The position numbers and the translations under genes were made by a program. Source: Candidatus Uhrbacteria bacterium (lineage in GTDB: Bacteria; Patescibacteriota; Patescibacteriia; UBA9934). Taken from it: a stretch of 64,000 nt of DNA. The stretch spans positions 20,973 through 84,972 of the forward strand of contig DMOG01000026.1 of assembly GCA_003453595.1 (NCBI GenBank), written 5' to 3'. This document shows, piece by piece, positions 42,129 through 51,445 of the stretch (the stretch's first letter is position 1; each line of letters starts with the position of its first letter). Under the pieces are notes generated by a model that saw nothing but the letters and a program-made list of their open reading frames with translations, was not told the DNA's origin and made no database searches.

Positions 42129-44105
42129 GTGAAAAAATCAATCCTTACAATCTTTGTCCTAGCACTAGTCCTGATCCCACTAGTTACTGTTTTGTCGCAA
42201 GAACCAAATGCCATCAAAACAGCGAACTATTTTCTATTGTCAGGTTCAACTCTTAATGACAGTCTAACCTTGGAAACACTATCTGCGTACGACCTACTGG
42301 TACTGCCGGCTGAAGCTCAAGTATACAATCCAAATTTTTCCAATGACATCCGGGCATTAAACCCGGATATTGTGTTACTTGCCTACATCCCGACTGTTAG
42401 CTACAACTCAATTTGGCAAGACAGACTGCATAAGGAACTTTCCTCTGGAATACAAAGTGATTGGTGGTTAAAAAATAAAACCGGATCAACAGTCTCGATC
42501 TGGTCTGGAACCTATGCGTTGGATTTAACATCTGGCTGGAATAATTACCTAGCCGAATTTGTTGCTTATGAAGTTTTACACAATGATTATTGGGACGGGG
42601 TTTTTTACGATGAAGTAAGCGACAGTATTAGTTGGGTCGGATCTGTCTCGCTTTCCAATGGATCGATAAGTATTGATAGCGCTTGGCAAAGTGCATACAC
42701 ACAACTATTTGCAAAAACGCGATCGCTGGTTGGTTTGGGAAAAATCATAATCACCAACGGAAGCTCAAACCTGGCCTATACCCCGTATGTTAATGGTCGA
42801 ATGTTTGAGTCGTTCCCTACTCCTTGGGAAGGCAATGGATCATGGAACACAAACATTAGTAGTTATCTGACTCTGGAAAATTCAGTCGCTTATCAACCAA
42901 TCATCTTAATAAACGGTGATACGAGCAACACGGGCAACTCAACTGATTACCAAAATGTTCGATTTGCACTTTCAAGTACGCTTTTGGGTGATGGATTTTT
43001 CGGCTTTGATTATGGAACCCAGTCTCATGCTCAACTTTGGCGATATGATGAATATGATGCCTACATTGGATCTGCTAAGGGTGACGCAACCCAAGAGTCA
43101 ACTGGAATTTGGACCCGTGAGTTTACCAATGGAAAAATTGTTGTAAATCCAACAACCTCTTCGCAAACAATCAAGCTCGATGGCGAGTTTGAAAAACTTC
43201 ATGGTGAACAAGATCCAGATTTTAATGACGGATCAATTATTTCGCGTTTAACTCTCGACTCTAAAGACGGCGCAATCCTTGTGCGTCCGATTGCTGAAAT
43301 TCTTGGTGGAGTATTTTTAAACGGTGCATTTGCCAGAGTTTTTGACGCACAAGGTGAAACCTATCGCACTGGATTTTTCTCATACAACGATGCCTATGAA
43401 GGCGGTACTCAAGTGATAACTGCTGATATTGATTTTGACATTAATGATGAAACAGTGGTCGCCAATGCTAATCAAGTTTTTATTTACAATGAGGATGGTA
43501 GTTTGCATGCCAGCTTTTATCCATACACTGAAAATTATAAAGGTGGTGTTAATATTTCAATCGGTGATTTGGAAAGTGATGGTTCTGTAGAAATTATAAC
43601 CGGAACTGAAAATGGCGGTGGAGCCCAAGTTCGAATCTTTAATTCTGACGGAGTTCTTATTAATCCAGGTTTTTTCGCCTATGACAATGTGTATCGCGGT
43701 GGAGTAAATGTGGCGGTTGGAGACTTAAATGGCGACGGAACCAGAGAAATTATTTGTGGAGCCGGAACCGAGGGCGGACCACATGTTCGCATTTTTAACA
43801 AAGACGGAAGATTAATAAACCCAGGATTTTTTGCTTATGACATCAACTTCCGTGGCGGAGTTAATGTAGCCACTGGTGACCTAAACGGCGACGGCATTGA
43901 TGAAATTATTACTGGTCCAGGACTTGGCGGTGCTCCAGAGATCAAAGTCTGGAATAATAATCGAGAGCAACTTGGTTCTTCATTCTGGGGTTCTGACACC
44001 AATAGTTGGCGCGGAGTTGAAGTTTCAACCGCTGATCTTGATCATGACGGCACTGACGAAATTATCGCCTTTACCCAAGATGTATTCACATTTTCGAACT
44101 ATTAG
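42129..44105 (+). CDS. secreted GH-like (GHL15-type) protein with FG-GAP/VCBS repeats
   Basis: 658 residues from a GTG start. A signal peptide (about 5-23) precedes a TIM-barrel-like putative glycoside hydrolase domain (about 30-330) with NPDIVLLAYIPTV and the acidic motif DGVFYDEVSD (156-165), as in hypothetical glycosyl hydrolase family 15. Residues about 395-655 hold four to five FG-GAP-like repeats with calcium loops (GDLNGDGTREIICG, GDLNGDGIDEIITG, ADLDHDGTDEIIAF). It is probably a surface protein acting on the cell's own or a host's glycans. Catalysis is unproven. Confidence 0.8.
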   Translation: MKKSILTIFVLALVLIPLVTVLSQEPNAIKTANYFLLSGSTLNDSLTLETLSAYDLLVLPAEAQVYNPNFSNDIRALNPDIVLLAYIPTVSYNSIWQDRLHKELSSGIQSDWWLKNKTGSTVSIWSGTYALDLTSGWNNYLAEFVAYEVLHNDYWDGVFYDEVSDSISWVGSVSLSNGSISIDSAWQSAYTQLFAKTRSLVGLGKIIITNGSSNLAYTPYVNGRMFESFPTPWEGNGSWNTNISSYLTLENSVAYQPIILINGDTSNTGNSTDYQNVRFALSSTLLGDGFFGFDYGTQSHAQLWRYDEYDAYIGSAKGDATQESTGIWTREFTNGKIVVNPTTSSQTIKLDGEFEKLHGEQDPDFNDGSIISRLTLDSKDGAILVRPIAEILGGVFLNGAFARVFDAQGETYRTGFFSYNDAYEGGTQVITADIDFDINDETVVANANQVFIYNEDGSLHASFYPYTENYKGGVNISIGDLESDGSVEIITGTENGGGAQVRIFNSDGVLINPGFFAYDNVYRGGVNVAVGDLNGDGTREIICGAGTEGGPHVRIFNKDGRLINPGFFAYDINFRGGVNVATGDLNGDGIDEIITGPGLGGAPEIKVWNNNREQLGSSFWGSDTNSWRGVEVSTADLDHDGTDEIIAFTQDVFTFSNY

Positions 44106-44108
44106 CAT

Positions 44109-45959
44109 ATGAGCACACAGCCACCACAATTTTCATGCGACGATACAGTTGATCGAAAATCAAAAAAACATTTACTTGTTTGCTCAATGAATGTTAGGCG
44201 TCAAGCCGGTAAACATGTTTCCGAGCCGATTAAAATGATTTTAAAAGGCAATTATGTTCAAGAAAGGCCAAGACTTCATAAAATTCTTGATGTTCTAGCT
44301 CTAGTTGTCATTACAACAACACTTATTGCGCTTGGCTATTTGCTTTGGCCAAAAAACACACCAGACCTAATTATTATTGACGCGTCCATTGCCCCTGAAC
44401 AAGTAATCACTGGCGATCTTTCAACTCTAACTTTTCGCTACGAAAATAATAGTGAAGAAACAATTTCTAATACGCGTTTAACAATTGACCTCCCAGAACA
44501 TTTCGAACTTTCCAGCATTGATTCAACTGCCAAACATCTTGGATCACTTGTTTTTAACATTGGTGATATTGCACCAACAGATTATGGCTTTATTCATATT
44601 CAAGGAGCGATGTTCGGCGATGTTGATGGCGAACAAATTTTTACAACCACACTTTCATACACATACTCAACTGAAAAAATAACTGACACAAAAGTAAGGC
44701 AACATATTTTTAAACCTATCCAATCTGCCCTTGAACTTGAACTTTCTTTGCCTGAACATCTAATCGCCTATCAAAAAGTTACCGGTGAGATTCGCTATAC
44801 AAACACTGGCTCGATTGCTTTTCCACACCTTATAATCAATCCAAAATGGCCAAATACTTTTGCACTAACAACAAGCTTGCCAGCAAAACAGTCTGATGGC
44901 TTTTTCCATATTGATGAAATAGAGCCAGGAGAAACAGGAATTATTACTTTTGCCGGCTATCTTGGTTCTGAACAAGACTCAACCTTTGTATTTGAACCAT
45001 CATTCTCTTTTGATGAAACTAGTTATAAACAGAAAACTCTAACTGATGTGGTAGAAATTTTACCAACACCTTTACAAATCAGCCATTCAATTTTGGAATC
45101 AACCATTAATCCTGGATCAACAATTACGATTGATGCTACTTACAAAAATATCAGTGACTTTAAACTAACTGATATCAGTTTGAAAATTGCCAGCGACAAT
45201 AATATTTTTGCCACCTCAGGAATTACTGGCGGGTCATACACCAACGGATATTATATTTTTTCTTCTGTAATTGATGAACTTGCGCCCCAAGAAAGTGGAT
45301 CAATCCAAATGAAGCTACCGGTTAAGCAATCCCTTTCACGATCAGCTACAGATGTTTACGAAAATATCTCTATCTCAACTTCTAGCTCAGCAGAATTCAC
45401 ATTTTCTCCAGATCAAGAACCAATCACAGTCCAAACAGTTGGATCGCGTTTTGATCTACCATTGACCTCACCAGTAACAATGAGTTCGTTTGGAAGATAC
45501 TGGGCGCCAAGTGGTGATCAACTTGGACGAGGGCCTGTTCCGCCAATTGTGGGAGAAACAACCAAGTATTGGATATTCTGGAACATTGAAGAAACAACAA
45601 ATACTTTATCAAATTTAACGCTTGAAGCTGAGTTAGGAACAAATGTGACTATGACCGGACGACAAAGCGTATCAACCGGATCTTCAATTACGCAATCACA
45701 TGGCACTGTTTATTGGTCTATCCCCGAGCTTGACCCAACCCTTCCTCCGGGAAGCGCAGTTGTTGGCATTGCCTTTGAAGTGGCGATTACACCAAGCCAA
45801 GACCAAGTCGGTACTAAACCAACCTTACTTGGTCCAACATTTTTGCGAGCATCTGACAGATTTACTGGTGCTTCGCTCACGCGGACAACAGCAGGTGTGA
45901 CAACGGCCATTCCTTATGATACAAAAGCAGCTTCATATGGCGGAATTGTCACAGAATAA
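44109..45959 (+). CDS. single-pass membrane protein with extracellular beta-sandwich repeats
   Basis: 616 residues. A cytoplasmic tail of about 57 residues with Cys and basic residues precedes one membrane segment (about 60-80). The ectodomain contains repeated Ig-like/DUF11-like units, e.g. LTFRYENNSEETISNTRLTI and TIDATYKNISDFKLTDISL, then a C-terminal RYWAPSGDQLGRGPVPPIVG domain. It may be a structural or scaffold protein. The spacing of 3 bp from the GH-like gene and 44-bp overlap with the DUF1704 gene indicate co-translation. Confidence 0.75.
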   Translation: MSTQPPQFSCDDTVDRKSKKHLLVCSMNVRRQAGKHVSEPIKMILKGNYVQERPRLHKILDVLALVVITTTLIALGYLLWPKNTPDLIIIDASIAPEQVITGDLSTLTFRYENNSEETISNTRLTIDLPEHFELSSIDSTAKHLGSLVFNIGDIAPTDYGFIHIQGAMFGDVDGEQIFTTTLSYTYSTEKITDTKVRQHIFKPIQSALELELSLPEHLIAYQKVTGEIRYTNTGSIAFPHLIINPKWPNTFALTTSLPAKQSDGFFHIDEIEPGETGIITFAGYLGSEQDSTFVFEPSFSFDETSYKQKTLTDVVEILPTPLQISHSILESTINPGSTITIDATYKNISDFKLTDISLKIASDNNIFATSGITGGSYTNGYYIFSSVIDELAPQESGSIQMKLPVKQSLSRSATDVYENISISTSSSAEFTFSPDQEPITVQTVGSRFDLPLTSPVTMSSFGRYWAPSGDQLGRGPVPPIVGETTKYWIFWNIEETTNTLSNLTLEAELGTNVTMTGRQSVSTGSSITQSHGTVYWSIPELDPTLPPGSAVVGIAFEVAITPSQDQVGTKPTLLGPTFLRASDRFTGASLTRTTAGVTTAIPYDTKAASYGGIVTE

Positions 45960-47136
45960 ACTTGATAGCAAACTCTTTGATCGGTTTTGCCAACTACCTG
46001 TTTTTTCATTTTCTAAACTAATCACCCCTGATCCTAACAATCTTGAAGAACAAAAACAGGAATTCTTGCGCACTCATAAGAATCCTGTTTTTTTATATTC
46101 AAAGGCACAAGAGTTTGACGCGGTTGGATACTTGAAAGAAATCAAAGAGTGTCGAGCAGACCTTGAACTGATCAATTCTGATGATTGGATACGAGATATC
46201 TACTTAGCTAAACTAGACGAACTTAAAGCTCGTGCACTTTTTATCAAAGCCATGCAAGATAATAATGATGAAAAAGTTTCCGAGCTGGCAAAAAATATCT
46301 TTGGAGCTCAGTCTGATGATCAATCAAAGCTTGAGCAAGAACTTAATGATATGCTAGCAACTAACTCAAAACTCCACGCTCATGCTAAAAAAATAAATGC
46401 AGAAATATTTTCAAAAATGGTTCGCGCTGTGCTCGATGCTTATGGAATGCAAAAATGGAAAATAAAACTTTCCGAAGGATCAGCAATGAAACTTACTCGA
46501 GGGCGCAAAAGCAAAAGTCTTGCAGTCCATATTCCCAAAAACTTTTCCGCGTCTCGCGCTCGGGCGCAAAGAATTTTAGTTCATGAAATTGAAGTTCATG
46601 CCCTGCGCACCCACAACGCCAAACAAAGCCCGCTAGAGATTTTGCAGGTTGGACTTGATCATTATTCCCAAACCGAGGAAGGACTGGCGCTTTATTATCA
46701 ACAAAAAATCGGCACTGCAAAAACTCCAGCCTTTTGGGAAAGTTATGCCTGTGCTCTTTCCATGGACATGAGTTTTTCAGAAATGTTCAACACATTGATT
46801 TATGCGCGGACAAAAGTTGATAAGTATGTTGGTCATGACAAATTAGACAAAGAACGGGAAGAAAAAATCTGGAATCTCTGCGTCCGCGCCTATCGCGGCA
46901 TTTCAAATCCAAACAAACCAGGACTAGGGACATGTAAGGATCACATTTATCGAACCGGGCTTGATCTGATCAATCAACTCGACATGAACAACAAACAAAC
47001 CCAGAAACTTTTATTTGCCGGTAATATCGGCGTGCAACATCTGTCAAAATTAAATGAGCTTAATGTAAACAATGTCCAAACCCCAATGCTCATCAGCAAA
47101 CAAATAGCCAAACAAATCTACCGCGAAAATCGATAA
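45916..47136 (+). CDS. DUF1704 (tyrosine carboxypeptidase/MATCAP-like) metallopeptidase
   Basis: 406 residues; a start at 45937 is also possible. The DUF1704 metal site is visible: HEIEVH (HExxxH, residues 223-228, counted from 45916) followed by TEEGLALYYQQ (about 256-266), as in the eukaryotic tubulin tyrosine carboxypeptidase family and its bacterial relatives. There is no signal peptide, so it is cytoplasmic. Its substrate in bacteria is unknown. It overlaps the membrane protein gene, suggesting functional coupling. Confidence 0.85.
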   Translation: MIQKQLHMAELSQNKLDSKLFDRFCQLPVFSFSKLITPDPNNLEEQKQEFLRTHKNPVFLYSKAQEFDAVGYLKEIKECRADLELINSDDWIRDIYLAKLDELKARALFIKAMQDNNDEKVSELAKNIFGAQSDDQSKLEQELNDMLATNSKLHAHAKKINAEIFSKMVRAVLDAYGMQKWKIKLSEGSAMKLTRGRKSKSLAVHIPKNFSASRARAQRILVHEIEVHALRTHNAKQSPLEILQVGLDHYSQTEEGLALYYQQKIGTAKTPAFWESYACALSMDMSFSEMFNTLIYARTKVDKYVGHDKLDKEREEKIWNLCVRAYRGISNPNKPGLGTCKDHIYRTGLDLINQLDMNNKQTQKLLFAGNIGVQHLSKLNELNVNNVQTPMLISKQIAKQIYRENR

Positions 47137-47270
47137 AACTCAGATCAGTCTTCCTCCTCCACCATCCCCTGCCAGACTTCAACAACCAGAGTTTAATATT
47201 TCAGTATATGCAATGTTTTGTGGAGTGAGAGTGTAAGGTGAATTCCATTCTTTAAAACTCCTTAGTCTTT

Positions 47271-48386
47271 CTAGGACATATTTTTAAACTGCTCATAACT
47301 TCCAATTCTGGCAAAGTTTATTTCAAAGTTAACATTATCTATTTTATCAATTCTTACTGAGTCAATTCCCAAAATTTGCAATCTATCATAAGTCAAAAGT
47401 TCTTCTTCTTTGAGTTTTAAAACGTCTCTTAAAATCCATTGCCCTAACTCACGATTTGAATATGACATAAGAGCTTTTCCGCCATCTTGGCAAACTTTTG
47501 ATTGCATTGTATTTCCATTTGGTAGTTTTAAATCAAAAGGCGTTTCTCGATCAGGGAAAAAACTTGGAAAATTTTTGTGAATTTCCGCTGGAATTGGGAT
47601 ATAAACTTCGTTAGCGTGTCTGTCTCTACCGCCTGCATTCCATTGATTTAAACCGCTTTTTTCAAAAACAATTTGATTCCTGCCATATAAAGGTAAATAA
47701 ATTGTTTGTTTTATTTTTGATTCTTTTTCAAAATGTAAATCTGTTTTTTCAAGCAGTTCTCTCAATTCCAAAAGCGGATCTTCCAAAATATCAACATTGA
47801 ACTCATAAACAATCGGTTCGGTTATAAATCTTTTTGTGAGTGTACTTTTAGAAACTAAAAAAGAATAATCATGCTTGCCGTCATTAAAAACGATTGAGCC
47901 TTTTCTTTCTGTTATGTTTTTGATGTTAAAAATATCAACTTTATCCATCACCTCCTCAAAAATCAAAAATTTTCCTTTATTTCTTACAACACAATGATAA
48001 ATTGAGTTTTTAAGAGCGTGGGCATTTTCTGTAAATTCAATTCTGGCGTTTCTTAGTTCTGAAACTTTTTTTATTAAGTCTTCAGGAGATAGGTTTTCAT
48101 AAAGTCTTCTGTCATTATTAAATTCAGCAACTTTTTGAAAAGTTTTGTTGTTGTTTGCAAGGAAAGTTTTTAGCCCGATACCTAAAGCGTCTTTTTTAGC
48201 ATCAGCCGAAACATCACTTCTTGATAAGTCCTCTGCACTAAAGGCACGACAGAAGACTTTTTCTGCAACTCGATAATATAAATATGGAATATCAGATTCA
48301 GAAAAAAGATTGGAAAGACAACCAGCAATTTTTAGAAAATGCTCGTATTCCTTTTTTAATTCGGGTTTTTGAGTTTGAAAAAACAT
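47271..48386 (-). CDS. type II restriction endonuclease (NgoFVII/BfiI-type C-terminal DNA-binding domain)
   Basis: 371 residues. The N-terminal part has RSDVSADAKKDALGIGLKTF (about 56-75), which could be a PD-(D/E)XK-like core with the acidic site and GLK strand. The C-terminal half shows the recognition-domain pattern LNQWNAGGRDRHANEVYIP, FFPDRETPFDLKLPNG, VCQDGGKALM and ELGQWILRDVL, known in restriction enzymes with an NgoFVII/B3-like domain. The coupled 5-methylcytosine methyltransferase gene 3 bp upstream confirms the restriction-modification role. Specificity is unknown. Confidence 0.83.
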   Translation of the reverse strand: MFFQTQKPELKKEYEHFLKIAGCLSNLFSESDIPYLYYRVAEKVFCRAFSAEDLSRSDVSADAKKDALGIGLKTFLANNNKTFQKVAEFNNDRRLYENLSPEDLIKKVSELRNARIEFTENAHALKNSIYHCVVRNKGKFLIFEEVMDKVDIFNIKNITERKGSIVFNDGKHDYSFLVSKSTLTKRFITEPIVYEFNVDILEDPLLELRELLEKTDLHFEKESKIKQTIYLPLYGRNQIVFEKSGLNQWNAGGRDRHANEVYIPIPAEIHKNFPSFFPDRETPFDLKLPNGNTMQSKVCQDGGKALMSYSNRELGQWILRDVLKLKEEELLTYDRLQILGIDSVRIDKIDNVNFEINFARIGSYEQFKNMS

Positions 48387-48389
48387 AAT

Positions 48390-49349
48390 TTAATTAGTTA
48401 AAGCCTTTCTCATATTTTCAGCTATTCTTTGAATAACTGGTATCGAAACGGAATTTCCAAATTGTTTGTACAAATGAGAATCGGCAATATTAGGAAGTTT
48501 ATAATTCTTTGGGAATCCTTGAAAATTAGCACATTCTCTTGGTGTTAATTTTCTAATACCTTTTCCATTTAAAACTAATGGTACATTATGACCACCCATT
48601 CCCATATTTGCCGTTAAAGTAGGACAGACATTGTTTTTATTTTCTCTGACATATTTTCTTCGCCATTGATAAACAGTGTCTCGTTTTTTGATATCTTTTT
48701 TCAATACTTCATAAAGTGATTTATCGTTGTAATAATACTTATTATCAACATCTTTTTCTTCAAGACAATCGTGAATTGTTTTGGTAAGTTTTACTTTTTC
48801 GGGAAATGAAAACTTATCATGTGCTTTTTTATCCAAAAAACCGACAATGTAAATTCTTTCTCTATTTTGCGGAAGATTGCCATATTCCATGGTATTCAAA
48901 ACTTTTACTTTAACAAAATAGCCAAGTTCTTTTTCAAGTTTTTCAAGGATAACTTTTAATGTATTTTCTTTATCATGTGTTTTTAGGTTCTTAACATTTT
49001 CAAGTAAAAAAGCCTTTGGCTTTTTAGCTTTTAATATTCGTACAATATCAAAAAATAAATTTCCTCTATCTTTTTCATCATTAAACCCTTGCTTATATCC
49101 TGCGATAGAAAAAGGCTGGCACGGAAAACCGCCACATAAAATATCAAAATCAGGAATTTTTGAAGCAGATATTTTTTGAATATCGCCAAGCACCATTTGT
49201 TTTTCTGTTTCAAAAAGTTCAGAGAAATTAAGATCAAAAGTTATCTTTGCATTTTCATCAAAGTCATTGGAAAAAACACACTGAAATCCAGCGTTTTCAA
49301 AGCCTATTTTTATTCCGCCTATACCAGCAAATAAATCTATAAATTTCAT
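48390..49349 (-). CDS. DNA (cytosine-5-)-methyltransferase
   Basis: 319 residues with the ordered C5-MTase motifs: I (DLFAGIGGIKIGFENAG, about 4-20), IV (GGFPCQPFS, with catalytic Cys about 79), VI (ENVKN), VIII (QNRERIYIVGF) and X (GNSVSIPVIQRIAENM). The variable target-recognition region lies at about 190-260. It methylates cytosine in the sequence cut by the coupled endonuclease. Intergenic AT-rich DNA of 49350-49532 follows upstream with no gene seen. Confidence 0.95.
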   Translation of the reverse strand: MKFIDLFAGIGGIKIGFENAGFQCVFSNDFDENAKITFDLNFSELFETEKQMVLGDIQKISASKIPDFDILCGGFPCQPFSIAGYKQGFNDEKDRGNLFFDIVRILKAKKPKAFLLENVKNLKTHDKENTLKVILEKLEKELGYFVKVKVLNTMEYGNLPQNRERIYIVGFLDKKAHDKFSFPEKVKLTKTIHDCLEEKDVDNKYYYNDKSLYEVLKKDIKKRDTVYQWRRKYVRENKNNVCPTLTANMGMGGHNVPLVLNGKGIRKLTPRECANFQGFPKNYKLPNIADSHLYKQFGNSVSIPVIQRIAENMRKALTN

Positions 49350-49532
49350 AGTTTAATTATACCTTTGTTTTAAATATAAATAAATCGTTTTTGAAGCGAT
49401 AGCGGAGAAAACACCTTTTACCCCCTCTTTAAAAATTAAAAAAATCAAATTCCTAATTTTTTAAAGCACACCAAAAGCATTTTAAAAACAAATTTTTTAA
49501 AAATATATCGCCTAACTCTAATTTATCCGAAT

Positions 49533-49570
49533 AAAAAACCGCCTTTGCTATTCTCAAAAAGCGGTTTTTT
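49533..49570. terminator. bidirectional terminator between lipoprotein and methyltransferase genes
   Basis: AAAAAACCGC (49533-49542) pairs with GCGGTTTTTT (49561-49570), with A- and T-runs on both sides. It lies 8 bp after the stop of the lipoprotein gene at 49578. Confidence 0.8.
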
Positions 49571-49577
49571 ATTAAAC

Positions 49578-50072
49578 TTATTTGATTGTCATCGATGAAA
49601 GTAAATCCTCAACTAGATAATTATCGTTAGTTCCAACCTGATACACAAGTATTTCACCATCTAAATCCAAGACATAAGTCTCAATGATGCGATCACCAAA
49701 CATCTCATAAACATTCATCTTAACAAAGTTATTATCGTCAAATGTCACAGTCTCGTGGCTAGAAATGTCAAGTCGTTTCATGTATGAATCAAGATTACCA
49801 TCTTGCACTTCGATTGAAGTGAAAAATACACCAATATCTCCATCAGGCAACTGTTCAGCCTGTGTTATATAGACAAGGTTATCGCTAACTGACAAAACAT
49901 TAAATCCGTCTGGAATATTGAAAGATACTTCTTGGCTATCCCAATCATAGATGTTTGAGATCTCTACTACCTCATCGTTATTTGTCGTGTCATCAACGAT
50001 TACATTATCAGTACAACCAACGCCCATAATAACAAATGAACTCAAAACAATCATTGTTAAAACTTTTCTCAT
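49578..50072 (-). CDS. small lipoprotein, unknown
   Basis: 164 residues: a lipoprotein signal (MRKVLTMIVLSSFVIMGVGC, Cys20), an acidic linker (DDTTNNDEVVE), then a single alpha/beta domain (FNIPDGFNVLSVSDNLVYIT ... IETYVLDLDGEILVYQVG). The fold resembles the PsbP/MOG1-like putative surface proteins, but I cannot assign it with confidence. It is a stand-alone unit ended by the hairpin at 49533. Confidence 0.78.
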   Translation of the reverse strand: MRKVLTMIVLSSFVIMGVGCTDNVIVDDTTNNDEVVEISNIYDWDSQEVSFNIPDGFNVLSVSDNLVYITQAEQLPDGDIGVFFTSIEVQDGNLDSYMKRLDISSHETVTFDDNNFVKMNVYEMFGDRIIETYVLDLDGEILVYQVGTNDNYLVEDLLSSMTIK

Positions 50073-50116
50073 AGAAAAAGATTAATTTAATTAACTAATA
50101 TCATTCTAACCAATAC

Positions 50117-51277
50117 TTACCGAACTGCCAAGATTCCTTCTCTGATTGCTAAACGCTTTTCGTATAGTTCTACTGTGGCGTTGGCAATGTCATCCCAGTG
50201 ATATTCGGTTTCGACAAATTCACGGGCGGCGTGGCCGATTGAGGCTGTTTGCATTTCGTCTGACGCAAGTTCAATAATTTTTTCAGATAATTCTTTAACA
50301 TCACCAGTTGAAAATGGGACTCCGTATTCAGCAATCACTTCCATATTTTCTGGAATGTCAGAGGCGATAACTGCTTTACCAAAACTCATTGCTTCCAAAA
50401 TTGCAATTGGCAATCCTTCCGAGGTCGACGGATGCACAATAAACTTTGCTCCAGCAAATAATGCTTTGAGAACATCTCCACGCTGAAATCCGGTCAGCAC
50501 AATTGATGAATCTCCACGAGCTTGTGCATGCAATTGCTCAACATAGGAATCTGTAAATGCTGACCCACCAATAATTGCCAACTTTATATTGCGCAAAAGT
50601 TCTGGCTCTTTTTCTCTAGCAAGTTTCCAAGCGTCAATTAAAGTATGTGCTCCTTTATGTGGCACAAGTCGCGCTACCATGGCAATGTATTGAAATGACT
50701 GAAGATCAAACGGCGCTAACAGCACATCATCTGTGTTTGCTCTTCGTGGTGAAATTCCGTTGGGAATATAATGCACCCGCTGGTGATATGAAACTGCAAT
50801 GTAATTTACAAGTGTGCGACTAACAGCAATAACTTCATGACCAAATTTAATGCAGGCTTTTTCTCCCAACTGCAACATCCATCTGGCAAATGCACCCCAC
50901 TTGGCATGTTCGCGATCAATACAATGAAAAGTATTAATCACCACTGCCTGCGGTCGCAAGATCTTTGGGATCCATGACAATAATGAAGGACCAACTCCGT
51001 GAAAATGGATGATATCTGGCCGTTCGATTAAACAAGCATGCAGGGTAGCCAAAAAAGTGTGGCTAATTGCATCAAGGTGTTTAGTATTAATTGATGGTAA
51101 AGATTTTAGGACAATCCCATTGTAAAGATTCATGTTAGCTGGTGTATACCAAGAACGGGTATAAGCTGTGACATGATTTCCATGGCGAACCAAACGAGTA
51201 GCAAGTTCTTCAACATGTGTCTCGATTCCGCCGTATTGGCTAGGAAGTCCTTTTTGTCCGATAAGTGCGATATGCAT
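50117..51277 (-). CDS. glycosyltransferase family 4
   Basis: 386 residues. IALIGQKGLPSQYGGIETHV (N-terminal domain), IHFHGVGPSLLSW, VSRTLVNYIAVSY and, in the C-terminal domain, VARLVPHKGAHTLIDAWK and HPSTSEGLPIAILEAMSFG with the E...E motif. This GT4 type often transfers a sugar in exopolysaccharide or O-antigen synthesis. It has its own promoter (51323-51351). Confidence 0.93.
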   Translation of the reverse strand: MHIALIGQKGLPSQYGGIETHVEELATRLVRHGNHVTAYTRSWYTPANMNLYNGIVLKSLPSINTKHLDAISHTFLATLHACLIERPDIIHFHGVGPSLLSWIPKILRPQAVVINTFHCIDREHAKWGAFARWMLQLGEKACIKFGHEVIAVSRTLVNYIAVSYHQRVHYIPNGISPRRANTDDVLLAPFDLQSFQYIAMVARLVPHKGAHTLIDAWKLAREKEPELLRNIKLAIIGGSAFTDSYVEQLHAQARGDSSIVLTGFQRGDVLKALFAGAKFIVHPSTSEGLPIAILEAMSFGKAVIASDIPENMEVIAEYGVPFSTGDVKELSEKIIELASDEMQTASIGHAAREFVETEYHWDDIANATVELYEKRLAIREGILAVR

Positions 51278-51322
51278 AATAATTTTTTATTGCCAGAGCT
51301 AAGCTCTGATCGATAACGCGGA

Positions 51323-51351
51323 ACCTTAGCAATTTTTCCGCTTTCTGTCAA
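51323..51351 (-). promoter_or_regulatory. promoter of the GT4 gene at 50117
   Basis: On the minus strand TTGACA (51346-51351), 17 bp, TAAGGT (51323-51328), with downstream TTCCGCGTT. The same GCTAAGGTTC-x-GCGTT context is found at 16382-16410. Confidence 0.7.
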
Positions 51352-51385
51352 TTATCCACAACTAGATTTTGTCCAGTTTATTATC

Positions 51386-51415
51386 AAAAAATCGACCAAT
51401 ACTGGTCGATTTTTT
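51386..51415. terminator. terminator after the GT4 gene at 51446
   Basis: AAAAAATCGACCA (51386-51398) and TGGTCGATTTTTT (51403-51415) around a 4-base loop. It works for the minus-strand gene whose stop is at 51446. Confidence 0.82.
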
Positions 51416-51445
51416 CACTTATACACAGATAAATGCCTCTGAAGC

